Source of the DNA: an uncultured Verrucomicrobiales bacterium
Lineage (GTDB): Bacteria > Verrucomicrobiota > Verrucomicrobiia > Verrucomicrobiales > Akkermansiaceae
Length of the DNA: 32,074 nucleotides
NCBI GenBank assembly: GCA_937885815.1
Contig: CALABM010000192.1
Span: 1-32,074 of the forward strand
Direction: 5' to 3'
Part shown: positions 1 through 8,061 of the stretch, in pieces
Numbering within the stretch: the first letter of the stretch is position 1
How the letters are laid out: each line of letters starts with the position of its first letter
Program-made: the position numbers and the translations under genes
Notes under the pieces: model-generated
The model's input: the letters and a program-made list of their open reading frames with translations, nothing else
The model's database searches: none
Told to the model about the DNA's origin: nothing

Positions 1-1132
1 CACCCTGCATGATGACTGGAGTAACCGCCCTGAGTTCCTCCGCCACAACGCACAGAGCGTGGGCTGGAACCTCTGCAACTGGAATGATAATCACCTCGTG
101 GGTGACCGCATTCCCTTTGATGTAATGAAGGAAATCGTGCCCAAGGGCCAGCTGCGCAACATGATTAACAATGGCCGCTTCCGTGGGCAAATCCCCGCAG
201 ATTTCAACATCAACACCCACGAGCCCCGCTTCGCCCCCAGAACCAACCTCGGCTGGGATATGAACTGGATTGAACCGGGCCTGCAGGACGTATACCGCGC
301 CTTCTACAGCCAGCGTACGGATGAGTTCGTGGCGAATATGCGCGCCGGCAAGTACCAGACGCAGGAGCAAATGACAGAGCAGCGCTGGCGCTGGTACATG
401 GAGGACTACTTGGGCTGCATTCTCTCTCTGGATGAATCCATCACCAGCCTGCTGGAGTATCTGGACAAGGCAGGCCTTTCCGAGAACACGCTCGTCATCT
501 ACGTGGGTGACCAGAGTTTCTACTTGGGTGAGCACGGCCTGTACGACAAGCGCTGGATTTTCGAGGAATCCATGCGTATGCCCCTCATTATGCGCTGGAA
601 GGGTCGCATCCCCGCCGGCGTGCGCAGCCAAGCCATGGTACAGAATATTGACTACGCCCCCACCCTGCTGGAGATTACCGGCAATAACACGCCGGAGAAC
701 ACCCGCACCATGGAAGGCGTATCCCTCATACCGCTCTTCTCCACCGGTGAGGCTCCGCAGTTCGTAGACCGCTCCCTCTACTACGCTTTCTATGAGCAGC
801 CCGGTGAGCACAATGCCCCCCGCCATGACGGCATTCGTACGCAGCGCTACACCTTCGCCCGCATTTGGACACCCACAGGAGAGGAACGCCGCACCGGCGT
901 GCGCAAGCCCGAGAACGAGTGGATGCTCATTGATAACGAGACGGACCCGCAGCAGATGCGCAACGTAGCACAAGACCCCGCCTACGCTGAAGTAATGGCT
1001 GAGCTCATGCAGCGCTACAATGCCGCCCGCACCCTCTACCGCGTGCCTGAGGATTGCCCCGGCAGCGGCCATAAGATCCCGGATTACCTGCCCTCCTGGG
1101 GCCCGGGTGAGAATGACCGCATTCGCCGCTAA
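1..1132 (+). CDS. Sulfatase (S1/arylsulfatase type), C-terminal part, 5' end outside window
   Basis: The reading frame is open from the first bases of the window, so the gene begins upstream; the GTG at 59 is internal, not a start. What remains (about 376 residues) is the C-terminal half of an alkaline-phosphatase-fold sulfatase, which removes sulfate esters from glycans. The diagnostic segment GDQSFYLGEHGLYDKRW lies at about 506-556 and supplies the Asp/Gln metal ligands and the active-site Lys of the family. Members usually have Gly where this protein has Ser after DQ. It is followed by the usual FEESMRMPLIMRW strand and a SLIPLF segment. The CxPSR/CxAxR motif that is converted to formylglycine, and any signal peptide, would be in the missing N-terminal half, so activity class and location cannot be judged. 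In a gut bacterium such enzymes usually act on mucin or glycosaminoglycan sulfates; the substrate here is inferred only. A hairpin terminator follows at 1159. Confidence 0.93.
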   Translation, partial: TLHDDWSNRPEFLRHNAQSVGWNLCNWNDNHLVGDRIPFDVMKEIVPKGQLRNMINNGRFRGQIPADFNINTHEPRFAPRTNLGWDMNWIEPGLQDVYRAFYSQRTDEFVANMRAGKYQTQEQMTEQRWRWYMEDYLGCILSLDESITSLLEYLDKAGLSENTLVIYVGDQSFYLGEHGLYDKRWIFEESMRMPLIMRWKGRIPAGVRSQAMVQNIDYAPTLLEITGNNTPENTRTMEGVSLIPLFSTGEAPQFVDRSLYYAFYEQPGEHNAPRHDGIRTQRYTFARIWTPTGEERRTGVRKPENEWMLIDNETDPQQMRNVAQDPAYAEVMAELMQRYNAARTLYRVPEDCPGSGHKIPDYLPSWGPGENDRIRR

Positions 1133-1158
1133 AGCAGCTCAGCACCGCTGAATCTTCC

Positions 1159-1192
1159 GCCACCGCAGTTACTCACTGCGGTGGCTTTTTTT
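1159..1192 (+). terminator. Rho-independent terminator of the sulfatase gene
   Basis: A perfect 10-bp stem, GCCACCGCAG at 1159-1168 and CTGCGGTGGC at 1176-1185, encloses a 7-nt loop and is followed by seven T residues (1186-1192). It lies 27 nt after the sulfatase stop codon. Confidence 0.93.
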
Positions 1193-1228
1193 CACACAGC
1201 GCCCCACTGCGGCGATGTGAATGATAGA

Positions 1229-1255
1229 TTGAAATATATCTCAGGCCGATATAAT
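1229..1255 (+). promoter_or_regulatory. Putative sigma-70 promoter for the 1283 gene
   Basis: A perfect -10 box TATAAT at 1250-1255 and a -35-like TTGAAA at 1229-1234, separated by 15 bp (short of the ideal 17). Transcription would start near 1262, about 20 nt before the ATG at 1283. It sits just after the sulfatase terminator, so the next gene probably has its own transcript. Confidence 0.55.
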
Positions 1256-1282
1256 CATACTACCGGAACCCCCATTAACAGA

Positions 1283-1801
1283 ATGAAGACAATCCCTACT
1301 TTAATCAACAGGCAGTACTGCCTGAGCGCCACCACGGCCTGCACCATTACGAGTGACAGCGGTATCACCCTCTGCACAGCGCAGCCGGGTGAACAAAAGA
1401 TATTCACGGCCATTTCCCGCAGCGTATATGTCAGCGATTCCGCCGCCGTCATTTCACTCCTGTTCGGAAACTTCACGGAAAACAGCACGACAGATGTACC
1501 GCAGCCCTACCACGCCGACTCCCAGCCTGCCATCCTGCAAGCCGGCCATGTATATGACCTTGGAGTACTCTCTAACGATACCGATTTGACCGGGCTCATG
1601 TTCTCAGCTAAAGAACATGTTCAGACAGCAGAACTCTGGCTCAGCATCGGTAACACCGAGCTCACTATCATATGGCCAACTAACGCTATATGGCCAAATG
1701 GCGAACCGGTCCTGCGCGCTAACACAGCCTATCGCTTCGCTCTGCGCCGCGAACCAAATGCCAATCTCATCATCAACCTTGCATATGAATATTCCCTGTA
1801 A
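1283..1801 (+). CDS. Hypothetical protein, phage-structural-like, 172 aa
   Basis: I do not recognise a named family. The frame is open from 1181, but that start lies inside the upstream terminator; the ATG at 1283, 28 nt after a TATAAT box, is the likely start. The protein begins MKTIPTLINRQ and is a Ser/Thr/Asn-rich, beta-strand-like polypeptide with no signal peptide and no membrane segment. It resembles small accessory proteins that accompany phage tail or cassette genes, which is an impression only. The last 17 nt overlap the start of the 1785 gene in another frame, so the two are probably translated together. Base composition is more AT-rich than in the sulfatase. Confidence 0.55.
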   Translation: MKTIPTLINRQYCLSATTACTITSDSGITLCTAQPGEQKIFTAISRSVYVSDSAAVISLLFGNFTENSTTDVPQPYHADSQPAILQAGHVYDLGVLSNDTDLTGLMFSAKEHVQTAELWLSIGNTELTIIWPTNAIWPNGEPVLRANTAYRFALRREPNANLIINLAYEYSL

Positions 1802-2864
1802 AATGATTCCGTTAGGAGGAGGAAGCAAATTGCCGGGTGATTTCATACCTCTCTCATTTATGGAGTTTGAAGGAGCCTCCAGTTTTACTTCTGACTTCAT
1901 CATAAAATCCGACTGCGGCATATTCTTCGACATATACAAGGGAGAACGAAAAGCTGTATTCTCTGTACTGGCAGGCAACTATAACAACAGCGGGAGTTAC
2001 ACCTACCCGTTTTTGGATTATTCGGCAAAAATCGGCTTTACCCTGAACGAAACATTTTATCCTTTAAGAAGCGGAGGATATGTCAGCGCACAAAATCAGC
2101 TAACAGATAAAGATGCCTACCTTGCCATAAACAAGCGCATACGTGGCAACTTTAACTGGATGAACAATAACATGTTTCATTATGACTTGGGCTCGGAAAT
2201 TATATCTGGAATACTTCCTCGTAAGCTGGGAACTGGAACAGCCCCGCTATCCATCGGAGATTCTTTCACCCCCGGCAATGCGAACTTCTTCACGGGCAAA
2301 CTTTATCGATTAGCAATTTCTCAGAAATGCTCGATTGTACGTGATTTCATACCTGCGCTCACTTCGGAGGGAACTCTGTGTTTGTTTGATGAGACGAGAA
2401 ACTCCGCACCTCTGTTAAACGACACAGCAACATTTCCCATAGCTGGATTCACGCTTGCCCAAGCCCGAAAACTCCGCCATTTACCACCGGGAGCCGGTGC
2501 GCTGACAATCTCACTACCCTACGATTGGGAAAGCGATGTCGCTGTAAACGAGGCACTCTCTATAGCCGGCCAAAACGGCTGGATAATAACAGTACGAAAT
2601 TATAGTCCGGCTGTCACCACCACAACTTATAGCCTCAGACGCACCCGAACGATAGTGTGGTGCCGAAAAGCAATTTCCAACCATGGTGACTATGTAGACA
2701 CCGATGGCACTCGCCATCGGTTAGAATGGTGCACAGCTATTTATTCCCCAAACGGAAACGAACCGGCATTCTATGGCTATGAAGCATTCGACTCCAAAGA
2801 CGCCGCTGTAGAGGCTTGGCAACTGTCACCCTACATACCCCAAGAAAACGATTTATTCGAATAA
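1785..2864 (+). CDS. LamG/concanavalin-A-like protein, prophage structural type, 359 aa
   Basis: The frame is open from 1617, but everything before 1785 lies over the preceding gene in another frame; ATG 1785 (or ATG 1803, MIPLGGGS) is the more likely start. Neither has a clear ribosome binding site. The N-terminal part contains FIPLSFMEFEGASSFTSDF, which matches the opening of a LamG-like jelly-roll seen in many phage and cassette proteins. The later GKLYRLAISQKCSIVRDFIP, then GTLCLFDETRN, corresponds to the family's GKIY...LVRDFIP...GLYD segment. Such domains bind carbohydrate or form virion surface parts. The last roughly 90 residues (TVRNYSPAVT onward) look like a separate, unrecognised domain. 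There is no signal peptide and no phage core gene nearby, so this may be a prophage remnant or a mobile cassette. Function uncertain. Confidence 0.6.
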   Translation: MNIPCKMIPLGGGSKLPGDFIPLSFMEFEGASSFTSDFIIKSDCGIFFDIYKGERKAVFSVLAGNYNNSGSYTYPFLDYSAKIGFTLNETFYPLRSGGYVSAQNQLTDKDAYLAINKRIRGNFNWMNNNMFHYDLGSEIISGILPRKLGTGTAPLSIGDSFTPGNANFFTGKLYRLAISQKCSIVRDFIPALTSEGTLCLFDETRNSAPLLNDTATFPIAGFTLAQARKLRHLPPGAGALTISLPYDWESDVAVNEALSIAGQNGWIITVRNYSPAVTTTTYSLRRTRTIVWCRKAISNHGDYVDTDGTRHRLEWCTAIYSPNGNEPAFYGYEAFDSKDAAVEAWQLSPYIPQENDLFE

Positions 2865-2884
2865 AAGCCTTATCTTAAATAACG

Positions 2885-2917
2885 ACAGCCGCATGTGTTA
2901 CTACCACATGCGGCTGT
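2885..2917. terminator. Hairpin between convergent genes, probable bidirectional terminator
   Basis: A perfect 13-bp inverted repeat, ACAGCCGCATGTG at 2885-2897 and its complement at 2905-2917, with a 7-nt loop. It lies between the convergent stops at 2864 (+) and 2940 (-). Neither side has a long T tract, so it may act as a weak terminator or as an RNA-stabilising stem. Confidence 0.6.
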
Positions 2918-2939
2918 ACAATGATAAAATAGCGGGCTA

Positions 2940-4157
2940 TTAGCTATGCTTTTTGGGCTTTAAAGATTTTAAGCATTTATACACAGCGAAAAGCATTTTG
3001 TAAAGCAATCCACTCTTGCTCAGTGTTATTGGCCCCAGAGTAATTCCTTTCACCCCCTTTCGGTATACATCGTCCAGCTTCCACTCACGCATTCTTTTAA
3101 GAATCAACGCACGAGAAGGCGGAACCAATGTTTTCGGGCGTACATATACCACACTCTGTCCCTTATAAATTTTTTCGAAGGGTTCGCAGACCAAGGAAAT
3201 TCTATCCGAAAGCTGTTCGAGAGCAGCCTTACCTTTAGAATTATTGGCCAAAATAGAAGAGACTCCTTTGTCAATCGGCCAATCAGCATGGTGATTCTCA
3301 ACGCCCCAATAATCGCCCAATGTAATATCACCTTGGCGTGGGAAATGGGCATAGGGACAATTGTAACAGACAGTATTAAGAGCCTTATCGGAAAGGAACA
3401 TACGCATGTAAATATCCTGAGACATTGCAGTGGATTGACTGCTTCCGTCCGTGTAATGCCTTGTTACATGGTAACGCAACCACCCCTCCGGCTTATCACG
3501 GAAAGATACATGATCAATCGTCTTGCCGGTTCGTGCTTCATCTTCCTCTATGTACTTCTCTAAAATCAAGTGAGAGGGAGTACCATGGCACATAATGTCG
3601 ACGGTAAGAAGATTCTCATAATCTTTTCTGAGGTACTTCCTGAGAGCATGCACTTGGCAAGATGTGCCAGAGAAAAGCACTTTGCGACCGTTTTTCAGCT
3701 CATTGAGCACCTCGCGATAAGCATGACCGGGTACAGCCGGAGTATACTTTGAACCTCGCATGGCAGCAAGCGCCTCGAGGCTTTCAGCCTTATCAAAAAC
3801 AGCTGTCAGTTTATCCTTCCACACAACGCCGAAGACTACGCCTCCTTGCCCGATAATGTACTCAGCCAAAGCAGTAAACACACCACCGCTGGAACTCCCC
3901 AGCAGAATCCCCTCATCCTTATTCCAGCCACCGTATGATACCACACTGCTTGTATCATCCGTATAGACCTCAGCCTCCTCCTGCGCAATACACTTTTTCA
4001 CACACAGTCCGCACTCCACGCAAACAGAAGTGTCAACCTGCGGCACGAGAAAGCCACTATCACTCCATACCATGCGGATGGCATCTTTGGGGCAGACATT
4101 GTCACACAAGCCACAGCCAGTGCAATTAACGGGGGGGGTAATGTGCTTAGACTTCAT
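2940..4157 (-). CDS. FrhB/FdhB-like iron-sulfur protein of polysaccharide clusters, 405 aa
   Basis: Two N-terminal 4Fe-4S motifs are visible: C12-x2-C15-x2-C18-x3-CP (CTGCGLCDNVCP) and C46-x2-C49-x2-C52-x3-C56 (CVECGLCVKKC). They are followed by the N- and C-terminal domains of the coenzyme F420 hydrogenase/dehydrogenase beta-subunit family, including SGTSCQVHALRKYL and CYNCPYAHFPRQGDITLGDYWG, where a further Cys pair precedes the GDYWG motif. In methanogens this family moves electrons between flavin or F420 and substrates. Bacterial homologues often sit beside polysaccharide pyruvyltransferase-family genes, as here, and probably carry out an unknown redox step on a sugar or its substituent. 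It is the last gene of the cluster and overlaps the flippase gene by 11 nt, so the two should be translationally coupled. Codons 7-9 contain a run of eight C residues (see separate entry). Family assignment is firm; reaction unknown. Confidence 0.88.
   Translation of the reverse strand: MKSKHITPPVNCTGCGLCDNVCPKDAIRMVWSDSGFLVPQVDTSVCVECGLCVKKCIAQEEAEVYTDDTSSVVSYGGWNKDEGILLGSSSGGVFTALAEYIIGQGGVVFGVVWKDKLTAVFDKAESLEALAAMRGSKYTPAVPGHAYREVLNELKNGRKVLFSGTSCQVHALRKYLRKDYENLLTVDIMCHGTPSHLILEKYIEEDEARTGKTIDHVSFRDKPEGWLRYHVTRHYTDGSSQSTAMSQDIYMRMFLSDKALNTVCYNCPYAHFPRQGDITLGDYWGVENHHADWPIDKGVSSILANNSKGKAALEQLSDRISLVCEPFEKIYKGQSVVYVRPKTLVPPSRALILKRMREWKLDDVYRKGVKGITLGPITLSKSGLLYKMLFAVYKCLKSLKPKKHS
4131..4138 (-). 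repeat. C8 homopolymer tract within codons 7-9 of the FrhB-like gene
   Basis: Eight consecutive C residues on the coding strand (ACC CCC CCC, encoding Thr-Pro-Pro) at the very start of the reading frame. Slippage of one base would stop translation early. The frame is intact in this copy. Confidence 0.75.
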
Positions 4158-5604
4158 GAGCGGAACCTTTTTTTATTTTTGAAAGGGCAAACGATAAAAG
4201 CTGATTAAACACCTCATCCTTTTTACACCACAATATGGCAAAGTAGAGGCAAGCAGAAATGGAACCACCGATTACCATTTGAACACCGGGATTCCACAAT
4301 TGGAGATTAATGAAATATGCCGGGATATTCACTATGATGCACATAATCAAATAAGGCATGAACGTGTTAAGCGCCTCTCTCATTTTCAATACGCCTATTT
4401 TACTTACGAACAAGGCGGAAACCGCCCAACCTAAGAATCCTGACGCCACAGCAACCCAACAGATAGCGGCTACACTATGACACGCAGCGATAATCATTAA
4501 TATAATGGATACCGTGCGCGAAATCATAACTATCTTCAAGTTCAAATCTGTACGCCCCAGCACATTCAAAACTGATGAATTCAAGTTCTGTATAGGATTA
4601 AACATCCACCCCAGACATATTATCTGAGCATAATCAGCGGCGATTTCCCACCTCTCGCCATATAAAAATACAATCGCCGAAGAGCTATTCGCAGCCAAGG
4701 TAATCATCAGCCAGTTGACAAGAAGGGACGTTAATTTTGCATACTTCTGATACACGGCTTTGAAACGAGCCATATCATGCTGCAGTGTAGCCAGAATAGG
4801 GAAAGAGACCGGTTCGATAATCCCTTGGATCAAGCTGTTCGGCACACTACATATATGCTCACCTCTCGTAAAAAATGCCAGCTGAGCCGGTGAATAGAAT
4901 TTACCGATAATGAATGTTCGAGCGTGCCCATAGCACACACCAAATAACCCGGACGCAACCAAATTAATACCGTATTTGAAGAATTCGTGAAATGACTTCC
5001 CGGAAAATACCAAACGGGGTCTCCACGGAGAAACAATCCATATAACAATCTGAGATAATACGCCGCTGACAACCCCTTGGAGCATCGGAGCCCAGTAACT
5101 CCACCCGGCATAAGCAGCCCAAATGGTGAACGGCATAGCAGTTAGAGTAGTGAACATGGAAACTATAGCCGGCGTTTTAAAATCACGCCGCGCTTGATAG
5201 AGTGACATGTGCACACTGATGGTAGAGTTAAAAAACATGAGCAGAGCCGATGCTCGAGTGAGCCACAACAAGGCCGGTTGGTCAAAGAACCACACAAACC
5301 AAGGAGCCAATAAAAACAACACGGTCGAGAGAAAGAAGCTCATTCCCACGTTGAACCAGAACACTGTACAGATATCCGCATCTGTGCGGTCCTGTTTACG
5401 CACAAGAGCACTACCGAACCCGCATCTCTGCAAAATTTCAGCAATTGCAAAGAATATTGTAGTGAGTCCCAATATACCCATTTCGTCCGGAGAAATCAGA
5501 CGAGCCAAGATAATGCCATACAAAAACTGCACCGGTTGCATGGTGCATTTCTGTACAAGCCCCCATTTAATCCCGCGGGCGGTTTCCTCTTTGACATTCC
5601 CCAT
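4147..5604 (-). CDS. Wzx-type polysaccharide flippase (MOP superfamily), 485 aa
   Basis: A polytopic inner-membrane protein with about 12-14 hydrophobic segments spread over the whole length and an N-terminus typical of the polysaccharide transport family: an ARGIKWGLVQK amphipathic stretch, then YGIILARLISPDEMGILGL. This matches lipopolysaccharide/teichuronic-acid exporters such as WzxC and TuaB. It should flip lipid-linked repeat units of the cluster's glycan from the cytoplasmic to the periplasmic face. Length is normal for the family. It starts at ATG 5604, 140 nt after the stop of the 6860 gene. That gap holds only a weak promoter-like pair on the minus strand (TTGAGA, 17 bp, TAATAC), so read-through from upstream is likely. 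Its 3' end overlaps the FrhB-like gene. No Wzy polymerase or initiating sugar-phosphate transferase is visible in the window, so the pathway is incomplete here. Confidence 0.88.
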   Translation of the reverse strand: MGNVKEETARGIKWGLVQKCTMQPVQFLYGIILARLISPDEMGILGLTTIFFAIAEILQRCGFGSALVRKQDRTDADICTVFWFNVGMSFFLSTVLFLLAPWFVWFFDQPALLWLTRASALLMFFNSTISVHMSLYQARRDFKTPAIVSMFTTLTAMPFTIWAAYAGWSYWAPMLQGVVSGVLSQIVIWIVSPWRPRLVFSGKSFHEFFKYGINLVASGLFGVCYGHARTFIIGKFYSPAQLAFFTRGEHICSVPNSLIQGIIEPVSFPILATLQHDMARFKAVYQKYAKLTSLLVNWLMITLAANSSSAIVFLYGERWEIAADYAQIICLGWMFNPIQNLNSSVLNVLGRTDLNLKIVMISRTVSIILMIIAACHSVAAICWVAVASGFLGWAVSALFVSKIGVLKMREALNTFMPYLIMCIIVNIPAYFINLQLWNPGVQMVIGGSISACLYFAILWCKKDEVFNQLLSFALSKIKKGSAHEV

Positions 5605-5744
5605 AGCCGGTATTTAGACTTTATTCCTTTGAAAATTAAAACTTTGTTCAGATATCCGTAACCTACACCCGCAGGTATTACAGCAAGAGTGCTCCCCTCT
5701 CAAACAAACCTCGTTTGACAATATTTACAAGGAGCAAACACGAT

Positions 5745-6860
5745 TCATGAGCTGAGATTTTCTTTCAGGAAGCGAATGCCACGTGCACGTTCTGAAGCGC
5801 GAATTTCATTTACCCGGGTCCAGTCAATCGGGGTAACTAGCACACGCTGCAGCTCTTCCGGTGACGGATTAGAAAGCAAACGCGCCTCCAAGCCGTATGT
5901 ACCCAGCAAGGCTTCAAAACGGGCATTTCCTCTGAGCGCATTGCCTAAACAAACAAAGGGCTTATTGAAAGTAATGGCAAATACGCACCCATGGAAAGAA
6001 TCCGTAACGAAGTACTTGCTGTCACGAATCAGGCGCAACCACTGAGAAACGCTAACCGGATACCGGTCACGGCGCTTTTTAGCAGTTGCTTGCGGTAGCA
6101 AATGCTGAACCACCACCTGCTCCACGTCGGAACATTCCGTCAGCAAGGCATCTTTAGCAGCCGTTCGATCCAAAATATAGGCGGCTATGTACTCGGAAGT
6201 TGGCAGCCATGTTGTTTCTTTCGCAATAAGTTCATTGTAGTCATCCGTGCTGAGCAACATGGTGGGATCGGGCATCTGTACTGCGCCCACTCCCAACTGC
6301 TCACGGCAGATATCAATGCCACTATGTTCACGAACAGAAACCGCGCAAAACTCGCGCAATAGCGGAGCACACACCTTCACATCTTCCTCTGTTCCGCTCC
6401 ACTTTTCCGTCCCGAATGAGGCAGCATAAGCAATGCTCTTTGAGCGCACATCTGTCGGCACATCAGCCAGAAAGAAAAAGGGTAACCCACCCCAATGGGT
6501 CACATATTCAGCGCGCCATACCTGATCACTCCCCACAATCCATGCACGGCCGGAACGGCATGACTCCTCGTATGAAAGAGATTTCACATAACGCTTCAGG
6601 AACTGTTCTCCATTCCTGTAAAAATGGATTTCGGAGACCTTCTTTCTGGCGAAACGGTGTGTAAAGTAAGCCAAAATTTCCCTTATTCCACTTACCAAGC
6701 GTCTTGCCAGTTCTTTGTGTAATGGGAGAGCGGGGTAATTATAATACCGACAAACCGAGGATTCCAAAGCATTTGCAGCAAGGGCTTTTTGCATAGCATA
6801 CGCCTGCAACATTCCGCCATAATTACCAAAGAACGGATGTGTTAATATAACAATGGACAT
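5745..6860 (-). CDS. Polysaccharide pyruvyltransferase family protein, copy 1, 371 aa
   Basis: The N-terminus, ILTHPFFGNYGGMLQAYA, is the family's hallmark. It is followed by WIVGSDQVWR, AYAASFG, a VSVRE-HSGI segment, QMPDPT, and the C-terminal VTDSFHGCVFAITFNKPFVCLG. This is the CsaB-like GT-B fold, whose characterised members transfer pyruvate from phosphoenolpyruvate to a sugar as a ketal; many homologues in gut bacteria have no proven substrate. It is a close paralogue of the 9162 gene, with long near-identical stretches in the middle and at the C-terminus. The start ATG at 6860 is preceded by a 168-nt gap containing a sigma-70-like promoter with an inverted repeat, so this gene and those after it may be transcribed separately from the front of the cluster. 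Likely cytoplasmic or membrane-associated. Confidence 0.88.
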   Translation of the reverse strand: MSIVILTHPFFGNYGGMLQAYAMQKALAANALESSVCRYYNYPALPLHKELARRLVSGIREILAYFTHRFARKKVSEIHFYRNGEQFLKRYVKSLSYEESCRSGRAWIVGSDQVWRAEYVTHWGGLPFFFLADVPTDVRSKSIAYAASFGTEKWSGTEEDVKVCAPLLREFCAVSVREHSGIDICREQLGVGAVQMPDPTMLLSTDDYNELIAKETTWLPTSEYIAAYILDRTAAKDALLTECSDVEQVVVQHLLPQATAKKRRDRYPVSVSQWLRLIRDSKYFVTDSFHGCVFAITFNKPFVCLGNALRGNARFEALLGTYGLEARLLSNPSPEELQRVLVTPIDWTRVNEIRASERARGIRFLKENLSS

Positions 6861-6885
6861 AGTTGAAAAGGATTTTCACTCACAT

Positions 6886-6934
6886 ACACTGACCGCCCTC
6901 GGAACTTACAAGAACAGTACTGCCGAGGCAGTGT
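6886..6934. repeat. Imperfect inverted repeat overlapping an internal promoter
   Basis: The arms ACACTG...CCTCGG (6886-6902, interrupted by ACCGC) and CCGAGGCAGTGT (6923-6934) are complementary over 12 positions. The right arm covers the -10 box of the minus-strand promoter. In RNA it would fold at the 5' end of the transcript; as DNA it could be an operator. Confidence 0.55.
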
Positions 6935-6958
6935 ACCCCATTTGAAAGTATCAGTCAA
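6930..6958 (-). promoter_or_regulatory. Putative internal sigma-70 promoter before the 6860 gene
   Basis: On the minus strand, TTGACT (6958-6953) and TACACT (6935-6930) are separated by exactly 17 bp. The predicted start near 6923 gives a leader of about 63 nt that contains most of the inverted repeat. It would allow the second half of the polysaccharide cluster to be expressed independently. Confidence 0.55.
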
Positions 6959-7028
6959 GTGATTTATTTTTGCGAAAAAAATTAAACTCATCACATAAAC
7001 GCCTGAAAAATCCTATGGCATAAAACCA

Positions 7029-8039
7029 TCACTTATTGCGTTTCAGAACTCGATTTTTCAGCCTACGGCAACGTTGCACGATTGCTCTAAGCCAAGCATA
7101 AAGACGATGATACATGTGGTAAGCCCCCAACAAAGGCAAACGCCCAGCGGGACATGAACAGTGAAACAACAGAGAATCTATCAGGCTAAGGCCTTGCGTT
7201 CCTCTGAGATAATTATGTTGCAACGCATTCCTAAATTCTGCAGCTAACGAGGAGAGCCGAATCATGCCGCTAGTATAAACGGCCCATCGAGCGATAACGG
7301 CATTTGTGATGAGCGGAACATATTTTGAGGCAAATACTGATGGTACAGATTCTACCAAATAAGGGTAAAACTTTGCGGCGTACTCAATATTATGCTTGAA
7401 GGAAGTCGTTACACTACCTTCATTCAAGTTGTAACAATAAACCTGATTGGGAAGAATGAGCACATCATTCTCAGTATTAAAAGAGAGGCGCAAGTGCATA
7501 ATCCAATCCTCACCAACCTTGATATCTCTGGGAAGATTCAGCACTGACTCCGTATACAACGAGCGACGAACGAGCTTTCCACAAGCTCCCACATTTACCT
7601 TCGCAAATATCAAACGCCGTCTGTATTCATCGATAGATATGATTTCATTATCTCGAATAGCAGTCAAATCCTGCCACTGAGCGATGATGATATCCCTCTC
7701 TCCATTGATATACTGACTAAAAATCTCCAATGCATTCTTCGGCAAGGTATCATCAGCATCCAAAAAGAACACGTAGTCGCCCACTGCGTTCTCTATGGCC
7801 TTACGACGAGCAGCTGTTACTCCGGCATTCTGCTGGTGGTACACAGAGATTCTGCTATCACGCCGGGCATACTCTTCAGCTATAGCTGCACTGCCGTCCG
7901 TTGACCCATCATTTACAATAACCACTTCATAATCCTGATAGGTCTGAGCTAAAACAGACTCCAAACAATCAGCAAAATAGCGCTCAGCATTGTAAACCGG
8001 AACTATCAGACTTATTTTGGAATGGGTATGCTCTTTCAT
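7029..8039 (-). CDS. Family 2 glycosyltransferase, 336 aa
   Basis: The N-terminal GT-A domain shows ISLIVPVYNAERYFADCLESV, VVIVNDGSTDGS and the metal-binding FLDADD, all standard for GT2 enzymes that add a sugar from a nucleotide-sugar donor to a growing lipid-linked oligosaccharide. The C-terminal third (WAVYTSGMIRLSS onward) is family-variable and ends in a basic tail, which suits membrane association. The frame extends to a TTG at 8048, but the ATG at 8039 (MKEHTHSKISLIVP) is the better start. It lies 22 nt after the stop of the 9162 gene and is followed by the 168-nt gap with the internal promoter. The preceding pyruvyltransferase-family gene and this GT2 form part of a repeated GT2/pyruvyltransferase arrangement. 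Donor and linkage cannot be predicted. Confidence 0.9.
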   Translation of the reverse strand: MKEHTHSKISLIVPVYNAERYFADCLESVLAQTYQDYEVVIVNDGSTDGSAAIAEEYARRDSRISVYHQQNAGVTAARRKAIENAVGDYVFFLDADDTLPKNALEIFSQYINGERDIIIAQWQDLTAIRDNEIISIDEYRRRLIFAKVNVGACGKLVRRSLYTESVLNLPRDIKVGEDWIMHLRLSFNTENDVLILPNQVYCYNLNEGSVTTSFKHNIEYAAKFYPYLVESVPSVFASKYVPLITNAVIARWAVYTSGMIRLSSLAAEFRNALQHNYLRGTQGLSLIDSLLFHCSCPAGRLPLLGAYHMYHRLYAWLRAIVQRCRRLKNRVLKRNK

Positions 8040-8061
8040 GTTATACAAACCTATTCAGTTG

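Noticed and set aside
6886..6934. Invertible promoter element of the Bacteroides capsule type
   Set aside because: The arms are only about 20 nt apart and do not flank the whole promoter, so inversion would not turn it around; kept only as an operator or attenuator-like repeat.
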